A stretch of DNA of 64,000 bases, from NCBI GenBank assembly GCA_019454205.1, contig CP075369.1, positions 2,620,001 through 2,684,000 of the forward strand. The letters are read 5' to 3'. The translations under genes and the position numbers were made by a program. Below the pieces are notes generated by a model. That model was given only the letters and a program-made list of their open reading frames with translations. It searched no databases and was not told the origin of the DNA. This document shows positions 18,081 through 29,165 of the stretch, in pieces. Position 1 is the stretch's first letter. The number at the start of each line of letters is the position of its first letter. The stretch is from Xanthobacteraceae bacterium (GTDB lineage Bacteria > Pseudomonadota > Alphaproteobacteria > Rhizobiales > Xanthobacteraceae).

Positions 18081-18857
18081 TCAGACCGGATCGACAACCC
18101 GCGCTAACGTAAGGACATCAATGCGCGCCACGCCCGCGCGGCGCAGCACATGCGCGCAGGCGTTTGCCGTAGCGCCCGTGGTTAGCACATCGTCAATCAG
18201 CAGAATGTGCTTACCGCGCAATTTCGCCTTCGCGCCTTTCGGCACCGAGAATGCGCCATGCACGTTCTTCGCGCGTTCTTCGCGCGCGAGGCCTACCTGC
18301 GCCGGGGTTGCGCGCACACGCGCGAGCACATCGTCGAGCACGGAGACTTTTGTCATGCGCGAGATTGCGCGCGCCACCTCCGCCGACTGGTTGAAGCGCC
18401 GTGTCCATAGCCGCATCCAGTGCAGCGGTACCGGAACCAGCGCATCGGCATCCGCGAGAAGTTCATGCCCTGCGCGCGTCATCCAGCGCGCGAGCGGTTT
18501 CACGAGATCGAGCCGGTCGCCGTATTTCAGGAGATGCACCAGTTCGCGCCCGACATCGGTAAAACGCATTACCGCTCGCGCGCGATCGAACGCAGGCGGA
18601 TCGGCGAACGCAGCGGGGGAAATCAAAGGCGCTCCGGAATCGAAAGCGAACGGCGTACCGAGCCGTTCGCAGTAAGGCCGCTCGATGAAGCCCGCTTCCT
18701 CCCAGCAGGATGCGCATAATCCGCCCGAAGAGCCCGCCGGTTTGCGGCAGGCAAGACATGACGGCGGCAGCACGCCGTGCAGAAATGCCTTCCCGCCACC
18801 CGACGCGAAGCGCGCGATAGCCCGGAACGGTCGTGCCGCCTGATCCGTAAGCCCCAT
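18081..18857 (-). CDS. ComF family protein (phosphoribosyltransferase-like)
   Basis: A 258-residue ComF homologue. The N-terminus has a four-cysteine zinc knuckle (CLAC ... CASC, residues 35-52). The C-terminal half is a phosphoribosyltransferase fold with the PRPP loop ILLIDDVLTTGATA. In naturally competent species ComF helps import DNA at the cytosolic face; in non-competent bacteria its role is unclear, and no other competence gene lies nearby. A small insert of metal-binding type plus the PRTase loop makes the family assignment firm. Confidence 0.9.
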   Translation of the reverse strand: MGLTDQAARPFRAIARFASGGGKAFLHGVLPPSCLACRKPAGSSGGLCASCWEEAGFIERPYCERLGTPFAFDSGAPLISPAAFADPPAFDRARAVMRFTDVGRELVHLLKYGDRLDLVKPLARWMTRAGHELLADADALVPVPLHWMRLWTRRFNQSAEVARAISRMTKVSVLDDVLARVRATPAQVGLAREERAKNVHGAFSVPKGAKAKLRGKHILLIDDVLTTGATANACAHVLRRAGVARIDVLTLARVVDPV

Positions 18858-18921
18858 GCGGCCGAGGCTAGCGCCCGCGGCGCGTAGGTGTCACCTTCCG
18901 CCGCGCAACGGTATTCGGCTC

Positions 18922-19794
18922 TTGAGCACGCATCTTCTTTTCGACCGCAAACTTCTGAAAACACGCGAAGCACGCGCCGCCCGCGCGGGCCGCGCAACCT
19001 TTTTGCTCGATCATGCCGCGGAAGAACTGGTCGCGCGCCTCGGCGCAGTGAAGCGCGAGTTCACAAACGCTATCGACGCCGGAGATTCGCTGGGCAACGC
19101 CCGCGAGCGATTCAAGACGGCGGCCCGGCTTCCTTCCCTGAAGCCCGCGCCGGTCGATGACGAAACCGAAAAGCTGCTGATCGAAAGCGAAGGCACGCAC
19201 GATCTCGCAATCTCGCTGCTCGCGATGCAGTGGTTCAGCGATCTTCCGGGCGTGCTGGCGCAGATCAAGCGCGCGCTGAAACCGGACGGACTGCTGCTCG
19301 CGGCAATCATCGGCGGCGAAACGCTGCACGAATTGCGCGAGGCGCTCGCCGCTGCCGAAGACGAGCGCGAAGGCGGCGTCAGCCCGCGCGTCTCGCCCTT
19401 CGTCGAAGTGCGAACCCTCGGCAGCCTGTTGCAACGCGCGGGCTTCGCGCTTCCCGTCACCGACAGCGAAAGCCTCACAGTGCGATACGACAACGCGCTC
19501 GCGCTGATGCACGACCTGCGCCGCATGGGCGCGACCAACGTGTTGATCGAGCGCAGCCGCAAACCGCTCCGGCGCGGCACGCTGTTTCGTGCCACGGAGA
19601 TTTACGCGCAGCGTTTTTCGGACAGCGACGGGCGTATTCGCGCCAGCTTCGACATCCTCTGGATGTCGGGCTGGGCACCGCACGAAAGCCAGCAGCAGCC
19701 GCTCAAGCCGGGCAGCGCGAAAATGCGCCTCGCCGACGCCTTGCGCACGGACGAACGCCCCGCCGGAGAGAAGACCGGCCCGAAGAAAAACTGA
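18922..19794 (+). CDS. NDUFAF5-like methyltransferase-fold protein
   Basis: About 290 aa from a TTG start. The middle and C-terminal parts carry the diagnostic blocks of NDUFAF5, the mitochondrial complex I assembly factor that hydroxylates an arginine of NDUFS7: AMQWFSDLPG, LKPDGLLLAA, EREGGVSPRVSPF and GWAPHES. The usual glycine-rich SAM loop is degenerate: where LGxGxG is expected there is AIDAGDSLG. The TTG start matches the position where homologues begin; the frame also reaches an ATG at 18856. It is often annotated BioC-like, but the neighbours give no biotin link. Confidence 0.82.
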   Translation: MSTHLLFDRKLLKTREARAARAGRATFLLDHAAEELVARLGAVKREFTNAIDAGDSLGNARERFKTAARLPSLKPAPVDDETEKLLIESEGTHDLAISLLAMQWFSDLPGVLAQIKRALKPDGLLLAAIIGGETLHELREALAAAEDEREGGVSPRVSPFVEVRTLGSLLQRAGFALPVTDSESLTVRYDNALALMHDLRRMGATNVLIERSRKPLRRGTLFRATEIYAQRFSDSDGRIRASFDILWMSGWAPHESQQQPLKPGSAKMRLADALRTDERPAGEKTGPKKN

Positions 19795-19802
19795 AGCTTG
19801 TT

Positions 19803-19985
19803 CTAGCTGCCGAGCGCAGCCGCGACCTTGCCGAACAGGTCGTCGCGCACAGTCTCGCCGAGCGAGATTGCAACACCCACGATCGCCACCGAAATGATCG
19901 ATGCAATCAGCGCATATTCGATCGCCGTCGTGCCGCGTTCGTTACGGATAAAGTTGCCCAAGGCTTGAATCACATTCTTGTTCAT
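19803..19985 (-). CDS. Flp family type IVb pilin
   Basis: A 60-residue prepilin of the Flp/Fap type, the major subunit of Tad adhesion pili. It has a short basic leader, the prepilin peptidase site ERG/TTAIEYALIA (cleavage after the Gly, Glu at +5) and a single hydrophobic helix. No cpa/tad assembly genes lie in this window, so it is an orphan copy that must rely on machinery elsewhere if used. Stop codons of this gene and the convergent methyltransferase-like gene are only 8 bp apart. Confidence 0.93.
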   Translation of the reverse strand: MNKNVIQALGNFIRNERGTTAIEYALIASIISVAIVGVAISLGETVRDDLFGKVAAALGS

Positions 19986-20003
19986 CGCCGCCTGTTCCCT
20001 TTG

Positions 20004-20414
20004 CTAGCCGGGCGATCCGATCAGATCGATGAGGTGCGGGATTAGTGGTTCATCCGCGGGTGGCATCGGATAATCGCGAAGCCTCCTCACGTTGACCCAG
20101 GCGAGATCTTGCCCCTCCATCGCTTTCGGTTCGCCTTCCCACCGGCGGCAGATCCACAGCGGCATCAGCAGCTGGAATTGCGGATAAGTATGACTTGCGA
20201 ACGTCAGCGGCGCGAGACACGCCTCCTGCACCTCGATGCCCAGTTCCTCCTTCAACTCCCGGATGAGAGTCTGTTCCAGCCGCTCACCGTCATCGACCTT
20301 CCCGCCGGGAAATTCCCAAAGCCCCGCCATCTCCTTGTTGGCGGGCCTCCGGGCAATCAGCACCCGGCCGTCGGCATCGATCAGCGCACAAGCGGCAACC
20401 AACAGTAGTTTCAC
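20004..20414 (-). CDS. mutT: (Deoxy)nucleoside triphosphate pyrophosphohydrolase, MutT/Nudix
   Basis: A 136-residue Nudix hydrolase. The full Nudix box GX5EX7REUXEEXGU is present from GKVDDGE through RELKEELGI (residues 38-60). The N-terminus VAACALIDADGRVLIARRP and the block LWEFPGGKV are typical of MutT, which removes 8-oxo-dGTP from the nucleotide pool to prevent mutations. Placement just downstream of argJ is as commonly seen in this order. It ends 18 bp before the Flp pilin start, so read-through into the pilin gene is possible. Confidence 0.93.
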   Translation of the reverse strand: MKLLLVAACALIDADGRVLIARRPANKEMAGLWEFPGGKVDDGERLEQTLIRELKEELGIEVQEACLAPLTFASHTYPQFQLLMPLWICRRWEGEPKAMEGQDLAWVNVRRLRDYPMPPADEPLIPHLIDLIGSPG

Positions 20415-20471
20415 GGAGAAGCCTGCAAAATGACGTTAAGGAACAGCGTCAACGGTTACTTAAAATAAACG

Positions 20472-21713
20472 CTAGCTGCGATAATCGCCGTTGATCGCGA
20501 CATACTCTTTGGTGAGGTCGCAGGTCAGCACGCGATCGCTTCCCTTGCCCATGCCGAGCGCGACTTTCAGCGAAATCTCCGGCTTCTTCATCGCGTCCGA
20601 CACGACCTGCTCGTCATAGGACGGATCGCGCGCACCACTCACCGCTACGCGGATACCGTTGAACCAGATCGAGAGCTTGTCGCGGTCCGCAGGTTCGCCG
20701 GCTTTGCCGACCGCCATCACCACGCGGCCCCAGTTCGCGTCCTCGCCTGCGATTGCCGTTTTCACCAGCGGCGAGTTCGCAATCGACATCGCGATCTTGC
20801 GCGCCGACTTCTTGGAAACCGCGCCCTCGACCGTGATCTCGACCAGCTTGCGCGCGCCTTCGCCGTCGCGCGCTACCTGTTCGGACAGATTCGCAAGCAC
20901 CGCGAGCAAGGCCTTGCGGAATTCCTTGAGCTTCGGGTCTTTCACCTTCGAGATTTTCGGCGCGCCGCGCTTTGCCGCGGCGCCGGTCGCGAACAGCAAA
21001 AGCGTATCGGACGTGGACGTATCGCCGTCGATGGTGACGGCGTTGAACGTATCCTCGACGCCTTCGCTGAGCAGCTTCTGCAATACCTTCGGCGCAATCG
21101 GCGCGTCGGTGAAAACGAAGGACAGCATCGTCGCCATGTCGGGCGCGATCATGCCAGCACCCTTGGCGATGCCATTGATCGTCACCGTCGCCTTGCCGAG
21201 TTTCGCGGTCGCAGTCGCGGTCTTCGGGAACGTGTCGGTGGTCATGATCGCGCGCGCCGCCTCGAGGAAGCGTCCGCCACCGGCGCGGGCAGCCATCTCA
21301 TCCAGCACGCCGTCGAACTTCGCGGCGTCGAGCGGCTCGCCGATCACGCCGGTCGAAGCGACGAAGACTTCCTTCGGCTTGCAGCGCAGCGCTTTCGAGG
21401 CGAGCTTGGTCGTGAAGCGCACCTGATCCTTGCCGTTCTTACCGGTGAAAGCATTGGCGTTGCCGGAATTGACCACCAGGCCGGCGGCTTCGCCGCGCTT
21501 CACCTGTTCGCGGCACCACTCGACCGGCGCCGACGGACATTTCGAGCGCGTGAACACGCCCGCGACCGCCGTCCCTTCGTCGAAGGCGGCGAGCAGCACA
21601 TCGGTACGGCCTTTATATTTGATGCCGGCCGAACCGGTCGCGATGCGAACGCCCTCGATGGCGGGCGGATCGATGAACTCTTTCGGTGCCAGCGGCGATA
21701 CGGTCGTGCTCAT
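20472..21713 (-). CDS. argJ: Bifunctional glutamate N-acetyltransferase / amino-acid N-acetyltransferase ArgJ
   Basis: ArgJ moves the acetyl group from N-acetylornithine to glutamate, closing the acetyl cycle of arginine synthesis, and in many organisms also makes N-acetylglutamate from acetyl-CoA. At 413 aa it is full length. The precursor self-cleaves before the nucleophilic Thr in DMATMLSFVF; here the A194-T195 bond. The start has AGGGGA 5 bp upstream. It lies between the PPIase and mutT on one strand, separated from the PPIase by a perfect stem-loop. Confidence 0.97.
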   Translation of the reverse strand: MSTTVSPLAPKEFIDPPAIEGVRIATGSAGIKYKGRTDVLLAAFDEGTAVAGVFTRSKCPSAPVEWCREQVKRGEAAGLVVNSGNANAFTGKNGKDQVRFTTKLASKALRCKPKEVFVASTGVIGEPLDAAKFDGVLDEMAARAGGGRFLEAARAIMTTDTFPKTATATAKLGKATVTINGIAKGAGMIAPDMATMLSFVFTDAPIAPKVLQKLLSEGVEDTFNAVTIDGDTSTSDTLLLFATGAAAKRGAPKISKVKDPKLKEFRKALLAVLANLSEQVARDGEGARKLVEITVEGAVSKKSARKIAMSIANSPLVKTAIAGEDANWGRVVMAVGKAGEPADRDKLSIWFNGIRVAVSGARDPSYDEQVVSDAMKKPEISLKVALGMGKGSDRVLTCDLTKEYVAINGDYRS

Positions 21714-21730
21714 GGTGTCCCCTATAGCAT

Positions 21731-21757
21731 CATGGCCGGAAATCGTTTCCGGCCATG
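21731..21757. repeat. Perfect 12-bp inverted repeat between the PPIase and argJ
   Basis: CATGGCCGGAAA and its exact complement flank a 3-base loop, 17 bp before the argJ start codon. There is no T-run on either side, so it is not a standard terminator. In RNA it would fold into a very stable hairpin between two co-oriented genes, which could adjust relative expression or protect an mRNA end. Confidence 0.75.
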
Positions 21758-21783
21758 ACCCAAGTCCTGCGAGAAATGAAGAC

Positions 21784-22767
21784 TTACTTCTTTTCTTCCG
21801 GCTTGTTCGGTTCTTCTTTCTTTTCTTCTTTTTTCATTTCCGGCGCCGGGGCCGCGGGCGGCGTCGGCTTCTTCACGAAGTTTTCGATCTTGGCCTCGTT
21901 GCGCAGCTTCAGGACGAGGTCCGCCTGCGCACGGCGCGAAACAAAAGCCGAGATCTGCTCTTTCACTTCTTCAAACTTCGGAAGCGGCTTGGTGCGACGA
22001 TCCTCGATCTTGATGATGTGGAAACCGAACTGGCTCTTTACCGGCTCGGAAAGCTCGCCCTTCTTCAGCTTGAATGCGGCTTCCGAGAATTCGGCGACCA
22101 TCTGGCCCTTGGTGAAGTATTCGAGATCGCCGCCGTTGGTCTTCGCGCTCGGATCGATCGAGAGTTCACGCGCCAGCTTCTCGAAGTCGGCACCGGCTTT
22201 CAGCTTGGCGAGGATGTCGTTTGCTTCCTCGACCGTCTTCACGAGAATATGCCGTGCGCGGACTTCGTCCTCCGGCGTCAGCTTGGCGATCTCGGCGTCA
22301 TAGATTTTCTTCATCTCGGCTTCGGTGGCCGAGGTCTTGGTGACGTCGTTGAGCAGCAGCTCCATCAGCACCTTGTTACGCGCGTAATTGATGCGCGGAG
22401 CGTAGTCCGCCGTGCCATCCAGCTTCTTCTGGCTGGCGGCCTGCGCAAGAATGGTGACGTCGATCATGTAGGAAAGCAGCGCTTCGCGCTTCGCATCTCC
22501 GGTCGCACCCGGCAGGCTCTGGCCGATATCCGCGTCCGCGAGATCGAGGTCGCTCTGGCGGATGGCTTCGCCGTTCACCGTAGCAAGCACAGGATCGGCG
22601 CCCGTCTGCACGACCGCCGCAGGCGCGGCTGCGCGCGGAGTTTTCGGAACGAAATAGCCGATCGCGGCGCCGGCGATGAGGGCAGCGACGATGGCGCCCA
22701 AGGCCGTATTGCGGCTCATCGAGGCGCCGGTGGCCGGCTGCGGAGATTCTTTGCTGTCTGTGCTCAT
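21784..22767 (-). CDS. Parvulin-type peptidylprolyl isomerase, membrane-anchored
   Basis: A periplasmic foldase of the PrsA/SurA class, 327 aa. One N-terminal membrane helix (near residues 20-40) is followed by a SurA-like helical part (ATVNGEAIRQSDL) and a parvulin domain (VRARHILVKT, GGDLEYFTKGQM, PVKSQFGFHIIKIEDRR). The end is an Ala/Pro/Lys/Glu tail built from KKEE-like repeats. I chose MSTDSK as the start; a farther ATG at 22845 gives an Arg-rich extension. Placement divergent from secA suits a helper for newly exported proteins. Confidence 0.92.
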   Translation of the reverse strand: MSTDSKESPQPATGASMSRNTALGAIVAALIAGAAIGYFVPKTPRAAAPAAVVQTGADPVLATVNGEAIRQSDLDLADADIGQSLPGATGDAKREALLSYMIDVTILAQAASQKKLDGTADYAPRINYARNKVLMELLLNDVTKTSATEAEMKKIYDAEIAKLTPEDEVRARHILVKTVEEANDILAKLKAGADFEKLARELSIDPSAKTNGGDLEYFTKGQMVAEFSEAAFKLKKGELSEPVKSQFGFHIIKIEDRRTKPLPKFEEVKEQISAFVSRRAQADLVLKLRNEAKIENFVKKPTPPAAPAPEMKKEEKKEEPNKPEEKK

Positions 22768-22882
22768 GGGATCCCGGTTCTGGCGGCGAAAAAATCCGCC
22801 GGGGCTAGCTAAGGCGCGCGGAAGGTGACGGAAGTACGATGGCAAGGCAAGGGTTTACGGGGTTTTCATGAGCTTCCTGCAA

Positions 22883-22911
22883 TTGACAACCCCGGGTCCG
22901 GTTCATATCTG
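22883..22911 (+). promoter_or_regulatory. Sigma-70-like promoter upstream of secA
   Basis: TTGACA is followed after exactly 17 bp by TATCTG, about 138 bp before the secA start. The -35 is a perfect consensus and the spacing is optimal; the -10 ending in G is common in alphaproteobacteria. It is the best promoter candidate in the PPIase-secA divergent region. Confidence 0.6.
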
Positions 22912-23048
22912 TCCCCGCAACCTCCCGATCATGAAAAGGCCTCACGGCATCGTGATCTAACGCCCGGCGGCAGCGCATTTGCCGCTCTTTCCCGGCCCCG
23001 TTTACGTTCCCGCGGAAAGCGTCTCGCAACGCCAGGAACGCACGCCCG

Positions 23049-25817
<2,769 letters not shown>

Positions 25818-25832
25818 CGGCCCTGCAGAAAA

Positions 25833-25869
25833 AACAAAAAGCCGCGCTTTAAAGCGCGGCTTTTTTGTT
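25833..25869. terminator. Bidirectional intrinsic terminator after secA
   Basis: A perfect palindrome of 20 bp (GCCGCGCTTT with its complement) is flanked by A-rich sequence on the left and a T-run on the right. It serves secA and, on the other strand, the L,D-transpeptidase gene; the two converge here. Confidence 0.92.
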
Positions 25870-25885
25870 TCGCGAGGAACGCGGC

Positions 25886-27028
25886 TTACTGCTGCGTGAA
25901 GGAATTGAAGCCGCCGTTTGCCGGGCGGATCGGCGTCGAACCCGGCACTACCGGCTGTTGCGTCTGCCGGGTCTGCTGCGGCTGCGTTTCTTTGGTCTTC
26001 TGTTTTGGCGCGGCTGCCTTCTTGGTCGTCTGCTTCTTCTTCGGCTGCGCGGCGGGCTGCACGTCATCGTCGTCGGCAGCGTCGGCCTGCGGATTCTGAC
26101 CGTTGAAGGCCGGATGCGTGCCGCCGTCGGTATTCATGCGGGTCGGCGCGGCCGGCAAATTGTTGTTCACGAGCGCGGTGATGTCGTTGCGATCCGAGTT
26201 CTGGCGGTTCTGCAACGCAAGCGCGATGTCGTTCTGGATGTGATAGGCCGGGCAAGGCTTCGACGGATCGAACGGCTTCATCGGGTCGTTCGGCACCGCG
26301 TTGAAGATGTAGCGCCGTGCGCAGACGTCGATCTTCGGTTCGACGCGCGTCGCCTCGAAGTGGTCGCTGCCCTCTTTCAGCATTTTCCAGAACGCGAGGT
26401 TCGGGTTGTTGCGATGGCGCGCCATGTTGGCGGCGGTCATGCGGAACGGAAACGCCTGCACCTGGAACGCAAGCTGGCCGCCGTCGAACGCCTCGCGCGC
26501 CAGCGCGAAGATTTCCGAAATCTGTGCGTCGGTCATCGCGTAGCAGCCGCGCGACGAGCAGTCGCCGTGCACCATCAGGTGCGCGCCGGTGCGGTTATGC
26601 GAGCGGTCGAATTCGTTCGGGTAACCGAGGTTGAACGCGAGGTGATAGCTCGAATGCGGGTTCATCAATTCGGGGCGGATGGCATAGAAGCCTTCCGGCG
26701 CCTGTCGGTCGCCCTCGCGGATTTTCGGACCCAGTTCGCCCGACCATTTGCAGATCGGATATTTTTTCAGGAGTTCGTACTGGCCGCTCTTGGTCTGCTT
26801 CCAGACCTCAAGCTCGGACTCTTCCTTGTAGATGCGCAGCAGGATCGGCGACTCTTTGGTCATGCCCTTCTGATCGATCAGGGACATAAGCTGCGGCGAG
26901 AGCGGCGCGAGATGGCGGCCGTCGCTCGGCCCAAGCATGGAGTCGGCGGAGCAGCCGTTCAGCGCAAGCGCGCACACTGCCGCGAAAGCGGCCGCACGGA
27001 GCGATGAAATCTGGCGGCGCTGGCTCAA
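25886..27028 (-). CDS. L,D-transpeptidase family (YkuD) lipoprotein
   Basis: A 380-residue envelope protein. The N-terminus has a lipobox-like LNGC (Cys26), so it is probably lipidated. The catalytic domain shows the YkuD signature HGDCSSRGCYAMTD (His154, Cys162), which forms 3-3 peptidoglycan cross-links or anchors proteins to the wall. After the domain comes a Gln/Pro/Lys-rich tail with no clear fold. I selected a TTG start with CGGAG 7 bp upstream; the frame is open to an ATG 14 codons earlier. The specific reaction (cross-linking or attachment) is not certain. Confidence 0.87.
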   Translation of the reverse strand: MSQRRQISSLRAAAFAAVCALALNGCSADSMLGPSDGRHLAPLSPQLMSLIDQKGMTKESPILLRIYKEESELEVWKQTKSGQYELLKKYPICKWSGELGPKIREGDRQAPEGFYAIRPELMNPHSSYHLAFNLGYPNEFDRSHNRTGAHLMVHGDCSSRGCYAMTDAQISEIFALAREAFDGGQLAFQVQAFPFRMTAANMARHRNNPNLAFWKMLKEGSDHFEATRVEPKIDVCARRYIFNAVPNDPMKPFDPSKPCPAYHIQNDIALALQNRQNSDRNDITALVNNNLPAAPTRMNTDGGTHPAFNGQNPQADAADDDDVQPAAQPKKKQTTKKAAAPKQKTKETQPQQTRQTQQPVVPGSTPIRPANGGFNSFTQQ

Positions 27029-27158
27029 CGCAAAACTCCGAAAACCGTTTGGAAAGTAACCGGTCCCCATTGGCTACTGCGTTACCCTTGACGGCAGGTT
27101 ACCGCAACCGATCCGGCCCCGCGAAGTTAACAGGGCTGGGCTGCAACGCCTTGAAAAG

Positions 27159-28112
27159 TCAGAGATTCCTGCCGATTGCGAGGAATTTCTCACGCCGTTG
27201 TGCCCGGATTTGCTCGCGCGGCAAGCCATTGAACCCCGCCAGTGCGGAAGCGATGGCCTTACCTGCCGCTGTAATCGTGGCCTCCGGATGGCGATGCGCG
27301 CCGCCCGCCGGCTCCGCCACGATCTCGTCCACCACCCCGAACCGTTGCAGGTCCTGCGCCGTGATCTTCATGTTGGTCGCGGCTTCCTGCGCCTTGGTGG
27401 TATCGCGCCACAGGATCGAGGCCGCGCCTTCTGGCGAAATCACGCTGTAGATCGAGTGTTCCAGCATCAGCACGCGATTCGCGGTCGCAATCGCAATCGC
27501 ACCGCCGGAACCGCCCTCGCCGATGATGACCGCCACATTCGGCACGCCGAGCGCGAGGCCGGCGTCGGTCGAGCGGGCGATGGCTTCCGCCTGTCCGCGC
27601 TCCTCGGCATCGATGCCGGGATAGGCGCCTGCGGTATCGACCAGTGTGATGACCGGAATGTCGAAGCGGTCGGCCAATTCCATGAGCCGCACGGCTTTGC
27701 GGTAGCCTTCCGGCCGCGCCATGCCGAAGTTGTGCGTGATGCGCGCTTCCGTCGTGGAGCCTTTTTCGTGGCCGATCAGGCAGACGCTCTCGCCGTTGAA
27801 GCGCGCGAAACCGCCCTGAATCGCCTTGTCGTCGGCGAACTTGCGGTCGCCCGCGAGCGGCGTGAAATCGGAAAACATGCGCGCGACGTAATCGGAGAAA
27901 TGCGGGCGCTGCGGATGGCGCGCGACCTGCGTTTTCTGCCACGGCGTGAGGTTTTCGTAGATGTCCGCGAGTGCGAGTTCGGATTTTGCTTCGAGGCGCG
28001 CGACTTCGTCGGCAATCGACACCGCTTCGCCGGTAGCCGCGACAGCGCGCAGCTCCTCGATCTTGGCTTCGAGTTCGGCGACGGGTTTTTCGAAATCGAG
28101 ATACGTTCGCAT
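27159..28112 (-). CDS. accA: Acetyl-CoA carboxylase carboxyltransferase subunit alpha
   Basis: AccA and AccD together transfer carboxyl from carboxybiotin to acetyl-CoA, making malonyl-CoA for fatty-acid synthesis in the cytosol. At 317 aa it has normal length. Family blocks seen are YLDFEKPVAELEAKI at the N-terminus, DTAGAYPGIDAEERGQAEAIA and GEGGSGGAIAIA in the carboxyltransferase fold. It lies downstream of xerD on the same strand, separated by 96 bp; accD is not in the window. Confidence 0.98.
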   Translation of the reverse strand: MRTYLDFEKPVAELEAKIEELRAVAATGEAVSIADEVARLEAKSELALADIYENLTPWQKTQVARHPQRPHFSDYVARMFSDFTPLAGDRKFADDKAIQGGFARFNGESVCLIGHEKGSTTEARITHNFGMARPEGYRKAVRLMELADRFDIPVITLVDTAGAYPGIDAEERGQAEAIARSTDAGLALGVPNVAVIIGEGGSGGAIAIATANRVLMLEHSIYSVISPEGAASILWRDTTKAQEAATNMKITAQDLQRFGVVDEIVAEPAGGAHRHPEATITAAGKAIASALAGFNGLPREQIRAQRREKFLAIGRNL

Positions 28113-28208
28113 GTGTGGGGGAATGCAACCAAAGCGGGCATATCCCGCGATTTCGCGGGAAGCTGCCCGCGGTATCCGTTCAAGTCAAGTTACGTCGCGG
28201 CAACAAGG

Positions 28209-29165
28209 CTACTGATCGGCCAGCGGGTGCAGGTCGCGCACCATGTTCCTGAGGCGTTCGTCGAGCACATGCGTATAAATCTGCGTAGTGGAAATGTCGC
28301 TGTGCCCGAGCAGCGCCTGTACTACGCGCAGGTCGGCACCGTTCGCAAGCAGGTGGCTTGCAAACGCATGGCGCAACACATGCGGACTGATCTTGGCCCG
28401 GTCGATTCCGGCAACGGCCGCGAGGTCTTTCAGTTCGCGCGCGACGTGCTGCCGCGTGACATGCCCGCTCTCGCCGAAGGAAGGAAACAGCCAGCGCGAC
28501 TCTTCCGCCTTCCCGGTTTCCTTTCGCGCGGCGAGGAATTCTTGCATCGCGCGCTTGGCCGCGCCGCCGATGGGAACGAGGCGTTCCTTGTTGCCCTTGC
28601 CGCGCACCACGATTGCTTCGCCGTTGGTGCGCGCGGCGCTCGCGGGCAACGCAATCAGTTCGGAGACGCGCAAGCCGGTCGCGTACAGCAACTCAAGAAA
28701 GCAGACGAGGCGCAGCGCGCGCAATTTCTTCGCGGGATCTTCCGCCACTTTCGCCACGGCAGCGTGAGCCGCGTCCAGCAAAGCGGTGACATCCTTTGCG
28801 GTCATTACCTTGGGCAGCGGCCGTCCGCGCCGCGGACCTTCCAGCACTGCGGCGGGATCGTCGCCGCGCAAGCCTTCGCTGTAGAGGAAGCGATGAAACT
28901 GCCGGATCGCGGACAATCTCCGCGCGACCGAAGCCGTCGCGAGTTCGCGTTTCGCGAGTGCGCTCAAATATTCGCGGATCGTATCGGTCTCGGCGCGCGC
29001 GAACGCGTTACGCTTGTCGTGCAGGAACGATGCGTAGTCTTCCAGATCGCGGCGATAGGCGTCCAGCGTATTGCGACCGGCGTTGCGCTCGGTTGCCAGC
29101 ATGTCGAGAAAGAGTTCAGGCCAGCCGCCGTCCGCCTGTACGGCCTTTTTCTTCGCGGCGCTCAT
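28209..29165 (-). CDS. xerD: Site-specific tyrosine recombinase XerD
   Basis: XerD acts with XerC at dif to resolve chromosome dimers, at the septum under FtsK control. It is 318 aa from MSAAKKKA. It has the SAM-like N-terminal DNA-binding domain and a catalytic domain with ATGLRVSEL (first Arg), KGNKERLVP (Lys), HVLRHAFASHLL (His-x2-Arg), LGHSDISTTQIYTHV (His and the nucleophilic Tyr). This is a housekeeping recombinase, not an integrase of a mobile element: the neighbours are core genes. Its start codon overlaps the stop of a 47-residue membrane protein gene. Confidence 0.96.
   Translation of the reverse strand: MSAAKKKAVQADGGWPELFLDMLATERNAGRNTLDAYRRDLEDYASFLHDKRNAFARAETDTIREYLSALAKRELATASVARRLSAIRQFHRFLYSEGLRGDDPAAVLEGPRRGRPLPKVMTAKDVTALLDAAHAAVAKVAEDPAKKLRALRLVCFLELLYATGLRVSELIALPASAARTNGEAIVVRGKGNKERLVPIGGAAKRAMQEFLAARKETGKAEESRWLFPSFGESGHVTRQHVARELKDLAAVAGIDRAKISPHVLRHAFASHLLANGADLRVVQALLGHSDISTTQIYTHVLDERLRNMVRDLHPLADQ

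Noticed and set aside
28209..29165. Tyrosine recombinase as a sign of a mobile element
   Set aside because: It is the housekeeping XerD in a core-gene setting, with no attachment sites or cargo genes.
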